A DNA stretch of 64,000 bases from an uncultured Pelagibacteraceae bacterium (GCA_902618205.1 CACMZL010000001.1:186001-250000); one strand, 5' to 3'; positions 49,725-59,320 are shown, counted from the stretch's first letter. Notes: generated by a model not told the origin, from the sequence alone. Numbers and translations are program-made.

Positions 49725-50398
49725 GTTTGAAATCCATATTTTTTTTCTAAATATCTAATAACATTATGAATTATAAAAGTCATAAACAAATAAATACCTC
49801 CTGCCACAATAAATACTTCTACTGGCTTAAACGTTGTTGAAATTATATATTTAGCAACACCAGTTAAGTCCATAAGTGTGACTGTACTTGCTAAAGATGT
49901 ACCTTTAAGCATTAAAATAATTTCATTACCATAAGCAGGTAAAGATTGTTTTATTGCTATAGGAATTTGTATTTTTGTAAAAATAATTTTTGAAGGTATC
50001 CCCAGGCTTCTTCCAGCTTCTAAATATCCTGGTTTTATAGTTTGAAAAGCTGATCTCAATATTTCTGAAGTATAAGCCCCAGTATTTAATGAAAATGCGA
50101 TTATCGCACACCAGTATGGTTCTTTTAAAACTACCCACAAAAATGTTGTTCTTAAGTATTCAATTTGACCTAATCCAAAATATATTATGAAGATTTGTAC
50201 CAATAGAGGTGTTCCTCTAAAAATATATGAGTATCCGTAAGCAAATTTATTAATCAACTTATTATTATTCATTCTCAAGATTGCAAAACCTAATCCAATA
50301 AAAAGACCAAGAATTAGAGATACAGATAATAGTTTAAGAGTAATCAAAGTTGCATTTAACAACTTAGGAAAACTATTAATCATTAATTCAATATCCAT
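49721..50398 (-). CDS. Polar amino-acid ABC transporter permease
   Basis: YIFRGTPLLVQIFIIYFGLG. Confidence 0.92.
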   Translation of the reverse strand: MDIELMINSFPKLLNATLITLKLLSVSLILGLFIGLGFAILRMNNNKLINKFAYGYSYIFRGTPLLVQIFIIYFGLGQIEYLRTTFLWVVLKEPYWCAIIAFSLNTGAYTSEILRSAFQTIKPGYLEAGRSLGIPSKIIFTKIQIPIAIKQSLPAYGNEIILMLKGTSLASTVTLMDLTGVAKYIISTTFKPVEVFIVAGGIYLFMTFIIHNVIRYLEKKYGFQT

Positions 50399-51090
50399 TA
50401 ATAACCTTTGCTATATTTTGTTTCTAATCTATTTAATAATTGCATACTTAAAAATGTAAGCATTAAGTATAGCACTGCTGCAAATGAGTAAAAAAATAAT
50501 GGATCTCTAGTTGAACCAGCTGCAATATAGGATTGTCTCATTATTTCAACTAAACCCGTTACAGATATAAGAGAAGTATCTTTTAATGTAATTTGCCAAA
50601 CATTACTTAAGTTTGGAATTGCTAGTCTTAGCATTTGAGGCAAAATAATTTTAAAGAAGTAAATATATTTATTAAAACCTAAAACTTTTGCAGCTTCGAA
50701 CTGACCCTTATCAATTGATTGTAGGGCTCCTCTAAATACTTCAGTAGAGTACGCTCCCGATATTATCCCTATTGAAAATGAACCAGTTAAAAAAGCATTA
50801 ATTTCAATGTAATCATTGTAACCAAATATAGAAGCAACAAACATAATTGCTCCACTTCCGCCAAAGAAAAATAAATAAATTACTAGAAGCTCAGGTACAC
50901 CTCTAATAACAGTGGTGTATGCATTACCAATAGAATTAAGAAATTTGTTATTAGATAATTTTAATGGAGTGAATAAAGCAGCAAATATAAAGCCTATTAT
51001 CATTGCGGTTATTGAAACCGCAATTGTCATTAAGGTTGCAAAGAATAACTCATCTCCCCAGCCTTTATCACCAAAATATAGAAGTTCCAT
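50398..51090 (-). CDS. Polar amino-acid ABC transporter permease
   Basis: TVIRGVPELLVIYLFFFGG. Confidence 0.92.
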   Translation of the reverse strand: MELLYFGDKGWGDELFFATLMTIAVSITAMIIGFIFAALFTPLKLSNNKFLNSIGNAYTTVIRGVPELLVIYLFFFGGSGAIMFVASIFGYNDYIEINAFLTGSFSIGIISGAYSTEVFRGALQSIDKGQFEAAKVLGFNKYIYFFKIILPQMLRLAIPNLSNVWQITLKDTSLISVTGLVEIMRQSYIAAGSTRDPLFFYSFAAVLYLMLTFLSMQLLNRLETKYSKGY

Positions 51091-51096
51091 AATATA

Positions 51097-51116
51097 GGTG
51101 GCTAATTATAGCCACC
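51097..51116 (-). promoter_or_regulatory. Intercistronic hairpin between binding protein and permease
   Basis: GGTGGCTA-TAAT-TAGCCACC on minus strand, 6 nt before ATG at 51090; no U-tract. Confidence 0.6.
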
Positions 51117-51129
51117 CATAAATAATTTA

Positions 51130-51957
51130 TTACATAGAAGCGTCAAAACCAAAATGTTTTATAGCAAGCTTACTAATAATGCCATCATCTCTAGCTTTAT
51201 CAATTGCTGCATTAAAATCATTTAAAAGTTTAGAATCACCTTTTCTAATACCTACACCAACACCATTACCAAAATCTCCACCTGCAAATGTTGGTCCAGT
51301 TAATACAACTGCTTTGCCAGATTTTTCTGCATAATCTGTAAAAGCAACTGCTGCAGCTAATGCTGCATCTATTCTACCAGCAGATAAATCTAAATTAACT
51401 TCATCTTGAGTTTTGTAAGTTCTAATTTTTACATTGCCCATTAATCCAGATTCTAAAAAGTTCTGGTGAATTGTTGCTGTTTGTACACCAATAGTTTTAC
51501 CTTTAAATGCTTTGGTCAGAATATCTAGTGTTGCTTGTTCATCAGCACTTACGTCAGATAGATTTATAGCTGACATTGTTTTAAGGCCTTCGTTTTTCGA
51601 TCCTTTCATAACAGCTAATGATGCAACTTCATCAGCATAACCTTGAGAAAAGTTTATTGTTTTCATTCTCTCACCAGTTATTGACATTCCAGCCATAATA
51701 GCATCAAATTTTCTTGAGACTAAAGCTGGTATCATTCCATCCCAGTCTTGTTCTACAATTGTGCAATCATGATTCATAATTTTACATAATTCATTTGCTA
51801 ATTCGACTTCAAAGCCAATCAAATTTCCCGCTGAGTCTTTAGAATTCCAAGGTGGATATGCACCTTCGGTTCCTATTTTAATTTGATCTGCAATTGAAGA
51901 AATTGTTAGAAATGATGATATTAAAATACCAAATCCTAATACTTTTAATTTTTTCAT
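51130..51957 (-). CDS. Amino-acid ABC transporter substrate-binding protein
   Basis: Signal peptide, IGTEGAYPPWNSKDSAGNLIGFEVELANELC. Confidence 0.93.
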   Translation of the reverse strand: MKKLKVLGFGILISSFLTISSIADQIKIGTEGAYPPWNSKDSAGNLIGFEVELANELCKIMNHDCTIVEQDWDGMIPALVSRKFDAIMAGMSITGERMKTINFSQGYADEVASLAVMKGSKNEGLKTMSAINLSDVSADEQATLDILTKAFKGKTIGVQTATIHQNFLESGLMGNVKIRTYKTQDEVNLDLSAGRIDAALAAAVAFTDYAEKSGKAVVLTGPTFAGGDFGNGVGVGIRKGDSKLLNDFNAAIDKARDDGIISKLAIKHFGFDASM

Positions 51958-52016
51958 TTTTTTCCTCCAAAAATTTTAAAGATTATTTCATAAAATTATT
52001 GTTTTAAAAAGAAAAA

Positions 52017-53057
52017 TTAATGATTTATTGACGAGGAAAAATTCCAAGAACAATCGAAACTTGGTATATAAACTCTTGAAAGTTTTGTATTTCCAAAATT
52101 TTTGTTAAAAACATTTAACCAATTTTCAACTTGTTTTGGTTTTTTGTCTTGGCTTCCTACTTGAGCGGTAATTACACCTTTAGGTTTTAAAATTCTTTCT
52201 AAAGATGACATATTTTTTGCAGCCAAATCTATACAAAATTGATCATCATTCAAATCTACAAATATTTGATCATAAGTATTGTCTTTGACAGATTTAATAC
52301 TTTCAAAAGCATCTCCCCAAACGCATTTAACTGAATTCTTTTCTGTGGCCTTCTCACCAATTTTACTTAGGTGTTTATCACACACATCCACAACTTCAGG
52401 ATCTAATTCATACCAATCTATAAAACCAAAGTTTTGTGAAATGCATTCTCTTGCAACACCACCGTCACCTCCACCAATAATTGCAGCTTTTTCTTTGTTT
52501 GAATTTAAATTAAGACCTGAATTTACAAAGGTTGAGCTATATAAATGTTCATCACTTTCAGCTACTTGTATTTCATTATCAATAAATAAAGCTTTTCCAA
52601 ATTGTTCTAAATCAAGTATTTCAATATATTGACCTACTTTAGATTTAAAATTTTCTAAAACTCTATTAACAACATATGATTTTTTTAAACCTGGGGAACT
52701 ATAATTGTCATGATAAAGATCAATAGTATCTCTATTAAATTCTTTAATTATGATATTTGTATGCTCCATCTCATCTTTTATTATATCTAGAGAAACTTTT
52801 GGTGATACTTTTCCACATGTAAAAAAATCAAAGCTTACAATTTCTTTTTCTGGGAAAGTATGAAAACTAATGTGGCTTTCAGCAAGCAAAGCGACCAATG
52901 TAAATCCTTGTGGCTCGAATTTATATTTAGAGATTTTTAAAACTGTAACTTTTGCTGCTTTAGCAATTTTATAAACTAACTTTTCATAAAATTCGGGAGT
53001 ATATTCCTTTTTAGTTCCAACTATATCCAGTGTTATATGTTCCCCAACTTTTTCCAT
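52017..53057 (-). CDS. AdoMet decarboxylase-spermidine synthase fusion
   Basis: N-terminal ESHISFHTFPE and FFTCG (AdoMetDC); C-terminal IIGGGDGGVARECI (spermidine synthase) in one frame. Confidence 0.9.
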   Translation of the reverse strand: MEKVGEHITLDIVGTKKEYTPEFYEKLVYKIAKAAKVTVLKISKYKFEPQGFTLVALLAESHISFHTFPEKEIVSFDFFTCGKVSPKVSLDIIKDEMEHTNIIIKEFNRDTIDLYHDNYSSPGLKKSYVVNRVLENFKSKVGQYIEILDLEQFGKALFIDNEIQVAESDEHLYSSTFVNSGLNLNSNKEKAAIIGGGDGGVARECISQNFGFIDWYELDPEVVDVCDKHLSKIGEKATEKNSVKCVWGDAFESIKSVKDNTYDQIFVDLNDDQFCIDLAAKNMSSLERILKPKGVITAQVGSQDKKPKQVENWLNVFNKNFGNTKLSRVYIPSFDCSWNFSSSINH

Positions 53058-53145
53058 AAAATCTAATATATACCTTTTTTAACTAACGAAATTTTTTACT
53101 TCTTTCAAACAAAAAACTATTATAATAATTTATCAAGGATAAACA

Positions 53146-55179
53146 TTGAAAAACAATTGGTCAGAAAACGAAGCTAAAAAATATATTAAAAAGTATAGGA
53201 AATTAGGTCATTCTGAAGATATGGCTTTAAGAGTTTATACAACTAGGCTTCTAGGAAGAAATCCAGAATTGGTATTGCATGGTGGTGGCAATACTTCAGT
53301 TAAGACCAAAATCAAAGATATAGATGGTAAATATTACGATGTCCTTTGCGTAAAAGGCAGCGGATGGGATATGGCTGAAATTGAACCAGCAGGTTTGCCA
53401 GCTGTTAAATTAAATCCATTGCTTTCTATGAAAAAAAAGAAAACGCTCTCTGATTATGACATGGTTGCTTTTCAAAAAAAAAATTTGATAGATACAAAAT
53501 CGCCTAATCCATCAGTTGAAACTTTTTTACATGCATTTTTACCATTTAAATTTGTTGATCACACTCATTCTGATGCAATTATGAAAATCACTAATAGACC
53601 AAATGGAGAAATGCTATCAAAAAAAATATTTGGTAAAAAAACTGCAATAGTACCCTATGTAATGCCAGGATTTAAATTAGCGCAAAAAATAAATGAAGTT
53701 TATTCTAAAAACCCAAATATAAACTGTTTAATTTTATTAAACCACGGAATTTTTACATTTGCTGATAATGCAAAAGATGCTTACAGTTTAATGATTAAGT
53801 ATATATCTGATGCTGAAAAAACTTTAACCAAACTAAAAAAGAAAAAAATAAAACAGATAAAGAAAACTAAATTTAATTTCTCAACTGCAGATATAGCTCC
53901 TATATTGAGAGGTCTTTTATCTGAAAAAAATGATAACAAATTTATCTTAAATTTTAAAAAAAATAGTAAGTTAGATTATTTTATTAATGGTAAAGATATA
54001 AATAGATATTCAAATGAAGGAACGGCTACACCTGATCATGTTATAAGAGTTAAACCATTTCCTTTAGTAATATCACCAAAAGTAAACTGTACTTTAGATG
54101 AATTTAAAAATTTAGCTGAAAAAAAATTCAAAGAATATCGGAAAAAATATAAAAAATATTTTGAATCCAATAAGAAAAAAACTAAAGAAAAAAAAGTAAT
54201 GCTTGATACATCTCCTAGAGTAATTCTTATTCAGAATTTTGGTTTATTTACTGTCGGTGATACCTTAAAAGCTGCAAAAATTGCTGGTGATTTAACCCAA
54301 ACTAATGCAAATGTAATTTCAAGTGTTGAAGAGACGTCTAGATATAAATTCTTATCAAAAAAAGACCTATTTGATGTCGAGTATTGGTCCTTAGAACAAG
54401 CAAAATTAAACAAAGCAAAAAAAGAATTGCAAGGCAACGTTGTTGTTATCACTGGTAGCACTGGTGAAATTGGTAAAGCAACTTATAAATTATTTAAAAA
54501 ATATGGAGCTGAGGTTGTTTTGCTTGATATTAATAAAAGTAAGATAAATGATTTACAGACAAAAATAAGTGATCTTTGTATTCACTGCGATGTAACCAGC
54601 AAACAAAGCGTAAAAAAAGCATTTAGTAAAATTTTGGAAATATATGGAGGTGTAGATATTTTAATATCTAATGCTGGTACTGCTATAGGTGGATCAATTG
54701 CAGAAGTTAATGATGAAATACTTCGAAAAAGTTTTGAAGATAATTTTTTCTCGCACCAAAATTGTGCTTCAGAGGCTGTAAAAATTATGAAAAAACAAAA
54801 TATAAATGGGTGTTTGTTATTTAATATATCTAAGCAATCAGTTAATCCTGGTAAAAATTTTGGACCATATGGATTGCCTAAGTCTGCGCTTTTAAATTTG
54901 TGTAAACAATATGCTGTTGATTATGGACACCTTGGCATAAGATCAAATGGTGTAAACGCTGATAGAATTAGAAGTGGTTTATTAAATGATAAAATGATTA
55001 AGCAGAGAGCAAAAGCAAGAGAAGTAACTACGGATCAATATATGAGTGGAAACCTACTGCTAAGTGAGGTCAAAGCAGATGATGTGGCCAAAGCTTTTTA
55101 TCATCTTGCGATATCAAAAAAATCAACTGGAGCAGTATTAACCGTAGACGGTGGAAATATTGCAGCTTCTTTAAGATAA
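53146..55179 (+). CDS. Class II aldolase / short-chain dehydrogenase fusion
   Basis: Aldolase: LHGGGNTSVK, DHTHSD, LNHGIFTF. SDR: VVITGSTGEIG, NAG, YGLPK. TTG start. Confidence 0.9.
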   Translation: MKNNWSENEAKKYIKKYRKLGHSEDMALRVYTTRLLGRNPELVLHGGGNTSVKTKIKDIDGKYYDVLCVKGSGWDMAEIEPAGLPAVKLNPLLSMKKKKTLSDYDMVAFQKKNLIDTKSPNPSVETFLHAFLPFKFVDHTHSDAIMKITNRPNGEMLSKKIFGKKTAIVPYVMPGFKLAQKINEVYSKNPNINCLILLNHGIFTFADNAKDAYSLMIKYISDAEKTLTKLKKKKIKQIKKTKFNFSTADIAPILRGLLSEKNDNKFILNFKKNSKLDYFINGKDINRYSNEGTATPDHVIRVKPFPLVISPKVNCTLDEFKNLAEKKFKEYRKKYKKYFESNKKKTKEKKVMLDTSPRVILIQNFGLFTVGDTLKAAKIAGDLTQTNANVISSVEETSRYKFLSKKDLFDVEYWSLEQAKLNKAKKELQGNVVVITGSTGEIGKATYKLFKKYGAEVVLLDINKSKINDLQTKISDLCIHCDVTSKQSVKKAFSKILEIYGGVDILISNAGTAIGGSIAEVNDEILRKSFEDNFFSHQNCASEAVKIMKKQNINGCLLFNISKQSVNPGKNFGPYGLPKSALLNLCKQYAVDYGHLGIRSNGVNADRIRSGLLNDKMIKQRAKAREVTTDQYMSGNLLLSEVKADDVAKAFYHLAISKKSTGAVLTVDGGNIAASLR

Positions 55180-56256
55180 TTAATTAAATAACTTTTTTAA
55201 TCCTTCAGAAGAAGCATCGCAAACTCCCTTTTCTGTTATTAATGCAGTAACATATTTAGCAGGTGTTACATCAAAGGCTAAATTTAATGATTTGCTTTTT
55301 TCAGGATATATTAAAACTTTATCAACTTTATTATCTTTGTTAATTCCATCCACATGAGAAAGTTCTTTTGGGTCTCTTTCTTCTATTGGAATATCTTTGG
55401 AGTTTTTTAAATTCCAATCTATCGTTGAACTTGGTAAAGCAACATAAAAAGGCACCTTATTATCATGAGCTGCAAGAGCTTTTAAATATGTTCCAATTTT
55501 ATTGCATACGTCTCCGTTAGATAATGTCCTATCTGTTCCAACAATACACATATCAACCTGTCCTCTTTGCATTAATATTCCTCCTGTATTATCTGCTATA
55601 ATTGTATTTGGAATTTCTTCCTCATTAAGTTCGTATGATGTAAGGTTTGCTCCTTGATTTCTTGGTCTAGTTTCATCTACCCAAACATGTATTGGTATTC
55701 CTTTTTTATGTGCATGATAAATAGGAGAAGTTGCAGTTCCCCAATCTATTGTAGCTAACCAACCTGCATTACAATGTGTGAGAATATTTACGGTATCTTT
55801 TTTTTTATTATATATATCTTCAATTATATTTAATCCATTTTTACCAATACTTTCACAAAATCCCTCATCTTCTTTACAAATTTCTTTAGCTTCATTGAGT
55901 GCAACATTAAATAAATCTCCAGGTTCAACAAATGACAACTTGTTATTCATTCTATGAACTGCCCACTGAAGATTTATAGCCGTCGGCCTAGAAGCAACTA
56001 ATTCTTCCGAACTTTTTTTTATAAAATCTAAACTGTTGTTTTCTTTAATAGCTAGAACTAATCCAAATGCAGCTGTGCCTCCGATTAATGGAGCACCTCG
56101 AACTTCCATTGTTTTAATAGCATTTATAGCGTCTTTAACTGAATTTAATTCTTTTATTATAAATTTATGTGGTAGCTTTGTTTGATCTATTATTTTTACA
56201 ACTTGTTTTTCGTCATCAAACCAAATTGTTTTATATTCATCACCATTAATTTTCAT
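55180..56256 (-). CDS. mtnA: S-methyl-5-thioribose-1-phosphate isomerase
   Basis: EVRGAPLIGGTAAFG, LTHCNAGWLAT, GTDRTLSNGDVCNKIGTY. Confidence 0.93.
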   Translation of the reverse strand: MKINGDEYKTIWFDDEKQVVKIIDQTKLPHKFIIKELNSVKDAINAIKTMEVRGAPLIGGTAAFGLVLAIKENNSLDFIKKSSEELVASRPTAINLQWAVHRMNNKLSFVEPGDLFNVALNEAKEICKEDEGFCESIGKNGLNIIEDIYNKKKDTVNILTHCNAGWLATIDWGTATSPIYHAHKKGIPIHVWVDETRPRNQGANLTSYELNEEEIPNTIIADNTGGILMQRGQVDMCIVGTDRTLSNGDVCNKIGTYLKALAAHDNKVPFYVALPSSTIDWNLKNSKDIPIEERDPKELSHVDGINKDNKVDKVLIYPEKSKSLNLAFDVTPAKYVTALITEKGVCDASSEGLKKLFN

Positions 56257-57125
56257 TTATTAAGTACTCTTCCTGCAATCGTTTTTAATTTATCTTTAGT
56301 TTTTTGAGTTCTTTTTTCTGGAGCGGTAATTATTGCAACATCTAAGCAATTATTAGTTGGATCATTAGAATCAATGTGATTTTCAAAGTTATCTATCAAA
56401 TTTTTAATCATATTTTTTGCTTTCGCGGCATTATCTAAAAGTACTTTTATAACTTGTTGAACATCCACATTCTCATGATCTGGATGCCAGCAATCATAAT
56501 CTGTTACCATTGAAACTGAAGCATATCTAATTTCTGCTTCTCTTGCGAGCTTGGCTTCTGGCATATTTGTCATTCCAATAACATCTGCTTTCCATGATCT
56601 ATATAGGTTTGACTCTGCTAATGTAGAAAATTGTGGACCTTCCATTACAACATAAGTTCCACCTCTTTGATAAGTTATATTTTCTTTTTTAATAGCATCT
56701 TCACAAGCATTCATCAGCCCATTTGAAGTTGGATGTGCCATTGATACATGCGCTACAATCTCATCATCAAAAAAAGTTTTGTTTCTTGCAAAAGTTCTAT
56801 CAATGAACTGATCAACGATAACAAATTTACCTGGAGGCAAATCTTCTTTTAAAGATCCAACAGCTGAAACAGAGACTATGTCCGTAATACCAAGTTGTTT
56901 AAGTGCATCAATGTTTGCTCTAAAATTTATTTTTGATGGAGAAATAAAATGACCTTTTCCATGTCTTGGTAGAAAATAAATTTCTTTATTATTGTAGTTT
57001 GCCTTTAAAATTAGATCTGAAGGTTTTCCCCATGGTGTATTTAAATCTAAAGTTTCTCTATCTTTAAACTCTTCAACATCATATAGGCCACTTCCACCAA
57101 TAATTGCTAATTTATTATTTGCCAT
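56253..57125 (-). CDS. mtnP: S-methyl-5'-thioadenosine phosphorylase
   Basis: IIGGSGLYDVEEF, EGPQFSTLAES, GMTNMPEAKLAREAEI. Confidence 0.93.
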   Translation of the reverse strand: MANNKLAIIGGSGLYDVEEFKDRETLDLNTPWGKPSDLILKANYNNKEIYFLPRHGKGHFISPSKINFRANIDALKQLGITDIVSVSAVGSLKEDLPPGKFVIVDQFIDRTFARNKTFFDDEIVAHVSMAHPTSNGLMNACEDAIKKENITYQRGGTYVVMEGPQFSTLAESNLYRSWKADVIGMTNMPEAKLAREAEIRYASVSMVTDYDCWHPDHENVDVQQVIKVLLDNAAKAKNMIKNLIDNFENHIDSNDPTNNCLDVAIITAPEKRTQKTKDKLKTIAGRVLNK

Positions 57126-57153
57126 AATACATTTTAGATTATAATTAAGTTTT

Positions 57154-57681
57154 ATGGATTTAAAAGAACATATTAGATCAATTCAAGACTATCCTAAAAA
57201 GGGAATTCTATTTAGAGACATCACAACTCTTATAAAAAATGAAAAGGCATTTAAAGAATGTATCAACCAAATTGTTGAAAGATCAAAAAAATTTAATTTT
57301 GATAAAATAGCTGCAGTAGAATCTAGAGGTTTTGTATTTGCTTCTGCTATCTCATACATCTTAGATAAGCCATTTATAATGTTGAGAAAAAAAAATAAAC
57401 TTCCCGCTGATGTACATTCTGTTGATTTTGAACTAGAATATGGAACAGCTACAATTGAAGTTCACAAAGATTCTTTCAATGAAAACGATAATGTATTAAT
57501 TATTGATGACTTAATTGCAACTGGAGGCACTGCTGAAGCTGCAGCTAAACTAATAGAAATATCAAAAAGTAAGGTAGCGGGATTTATATTTGTAATTAAT
57601 TTATTTGACCTTGGAGGTACTGATAATCTTTTAAAAAAAGGTTATAAAGTTGAAAATCTTTTAGATTTTCCTGGTCATTGA
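57154..57681 (+). CDS. apt: Adenine phosphoribosyltransferase
   Basis: FPGH C-terminus, VLIIDDLIATGGTAEA PRPP motif. Confidence 0.95.
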   Translation: MDLKEHIRSIQDYPKKGILFRDITTLIKNEKAFKECINQIVERSKKFNFDKIAAVESRGFVFASAISYILDKPFIMLRKKNKLPADVHSVDFELEYGTATIEVHKDSFNENDNVLIIDDLIATGGTAEAAAKLIEISKSKVAGFIFVINLFDLGGTDNLLKKGYKVENLLDFPGH

Positions 57682-57726
57682 TGGTAGCGGGAAGTGGGAT
57701 CGAACCACTGACCTCGGGCTTATGAG
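57681..57726 (-). repeat. tRNA (CAT anticodon) 3'-half, putative att copy 1
   Basis: Minus strand CTCATAAGCCCGAGGTCAGTGGTTCGATCCCACTTCCCGCTACCA: anticodon loop, T-arm, 3' acceptor, CCA; no matching 5' half follows. Confidence 0.88.
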
Positions 57727-57907
57727 TCTATCGCCATGAACCCTTTAGCGTACCTCTAGTGCAATTACTCCTATAAATGCTCTCTTTCCTTTCTAGTGTC
57801 ATTGAATCAAATTAAAGAATCTTAGTCAAGAACCAATGTCATTGACGCGTATATGGAGCAATAAAAGTACTTGATTGATTTAAAAAAATAAAAAAAAGTT
57901 GATTAAA

Positions 57908-57935
57908 CTAAATAACTAGTTATATAGTTATTTAG
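57908..57935 (+). promoter_or_regulatory. ArsR-type operator candidate
   Basis: Perfect inverted repeat CTAAATAACTA-GTTATA-TAGTTATTTAG ending 2 nt before the ArsR ATG. Confidence 0.78.
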
Positions 57936-57937
57936 CT

Positions 57938-58240
57938 ATGATAAATAACATAACAGCTGCAAAAGGATTTAACGCCGTTGGTTCAAAATATAGGTTGGTT
58001 GTTCTAACAGAACTTGTTAAAGTTGGATCAAAAGGGTTAACAATTGGAGAAATCCAAAAATTAGTTAAAATTCCCCTTTCAACTTTAGCTCATCACCTAG
58101 ATCATCTAAAAAAAGCAAATCTTATTAATCAAGAACAAAAAGGTAGATCTATTTTAAATTTTGCAGAGTTTAAACATATACAGCAATTGGCCAATTATCT
58201 TTTAAAAGAATGCTGTGTAAATGAGAAAAAAAGAAAATAA
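57938..58240 (+). CDS. ArsR-family winged-helix regulator
   Basis: IPLSTLAHHLDHLKKANLINQEQKGRSILNF; C-terminal vicinal ECC. Confidence 0.9.
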   Translation: MINNITAAKGFNAVGSKYRLVVLTELVKVGSKGLTIGEIQKLVKIPLSTLAHHLDHLKKANLINQEQKGRSILNFAEFKHIQQLANYLLKECCVNEKKRK

Positions 58241-59280
58241 TGAAAACTTTAATTTTAAAAAATATCAACATAGAAAAATTTAGTTTTAAATCAGTTTGGA
58301 CTTTAGTTTTGTTGATTCCATTACTAGTGTTTATCTTCATACCTAAGGAATTTAGTTCGATTATTACTTTTGCTCTAAAAGCTTTAATGGGAACTATCCC
58401 TTTTATTCTATTTGCTGTTAGCTTAGTTGCTTACTTAAAAGCAAGTGGTGCCGAAAGTATAGTTTCAAAAGCTTTTAAAGGTAAAGAAGTTAAAACTATT
58501 TTTATTGCAACTCTTGTTGGTGGACTAGCTCCTTTTTGTTCATGTGAAGTTATTCCATTTATTGCAAGTATGTTAGCTTTAGGGGTGCCACTCTCAGCTG
58601 TGATGGCTTTTTGGTTGTCATCTCCTTTAATTGATCCTCCAGCGTTATTAATCACTGCAAGTGCATTAAATTGGGATTATGCAATTGCAAAAACTATATC
58701 TGCTTTAGCAATTGGATTAATAGGTGGTTTTGGAATTTATTTTTTATCAAAATTTGGAATGTTTGCTAGTCCATTAAAGCAACAGACTAAATCTGGTTGC
58801 GGATCTTGTTGTGATACTAAAGATCCTTTTGACCAAGAGATAGTATTAAAGTTTTGGATTAAAACTGAGAGAATAGATACTTTTAAAAAAGAGTTCATAA
58901 CAAATGGATTATTTTTGTTAAAATGGCTATCTCTTGCTTATCTAATTGAGGCATTAATGGTTCAATTCATGTCAGCACAAGTTATAGGAAATTTTTTATC
59001 TGGTGATGGATTATCTTCAATTATAATTGGTGCTTTTGCTGGTGTGCCAGCCTACTTAAATTCTTATGCGGCGCCTGCAATTGTATCTGGACTAATTGAG
59101 CAAGGTTTGAGTGCCGGAGGTGCAATGGCATTTTTGGTTGGTGGCGCAATCAGTTCTATTCCTGCAATGACAGCAGTTTGGTCTTTAGTTAATCGTTCAA
59201 CATTTATTGCTTATCTTTTTTTTGGTTTTGGTGGAGCTATTTTGTGTGGGATAGCTTTTCAAGTCTATATCAATTTTTAA
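58240..59280 (+). CDS. PF03773-type permease (ArsP / SO_0444-like)
   Basis: APFCSCEVIPFIASMLALGVPLSAVMAFWLSSPLIDPPALL and GCGSCCDTKDPF; ATGA-type overlap with the ArsR gene. Confidence 0.85.
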   Translation: MKTLILKNINIEKFSFKSVWTLVLLIPLLVFIFIPKEFSSIITFALKALMGTIPFILFAVSLVAYLKASGAESIVSKAFKGKEVKTIFIATLVGGLAPFCSCEVIPFIASMLALGVPLSAVMAFWLSSPLIDPPALLITASALNWDYAIAKTISALAIGLIGGFGIYFLSKFGMFASPLKQQTKSGCGSCCDTKDPFDQEIVLKFWIKTERIDTFKKEFITNGLFLLKWLSLAYLIEALMVQFMSAQVIGNFLSGDGLSSIIIGAFAGVPAYLNSYAAPAIVSGLIEQGLSAGGAMAFLVGGAISSIPAMTAVWSLVNRSTFIAYLFFGFGGAILCGIAFQVYINF

Positions 59281-59320
59281 TTGACGCTTCAGAGACGCAA
59301 AAAAAACTAATGCTTCTAGA

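Noticed and set aside
57682-57760. Complete tRNA gene at the first repeat
   Set aside because: Only the 3' half is present; the sequence to the right does not pair with the 3' acceptor strand (TCCCGCT) and lacks a D-arm.
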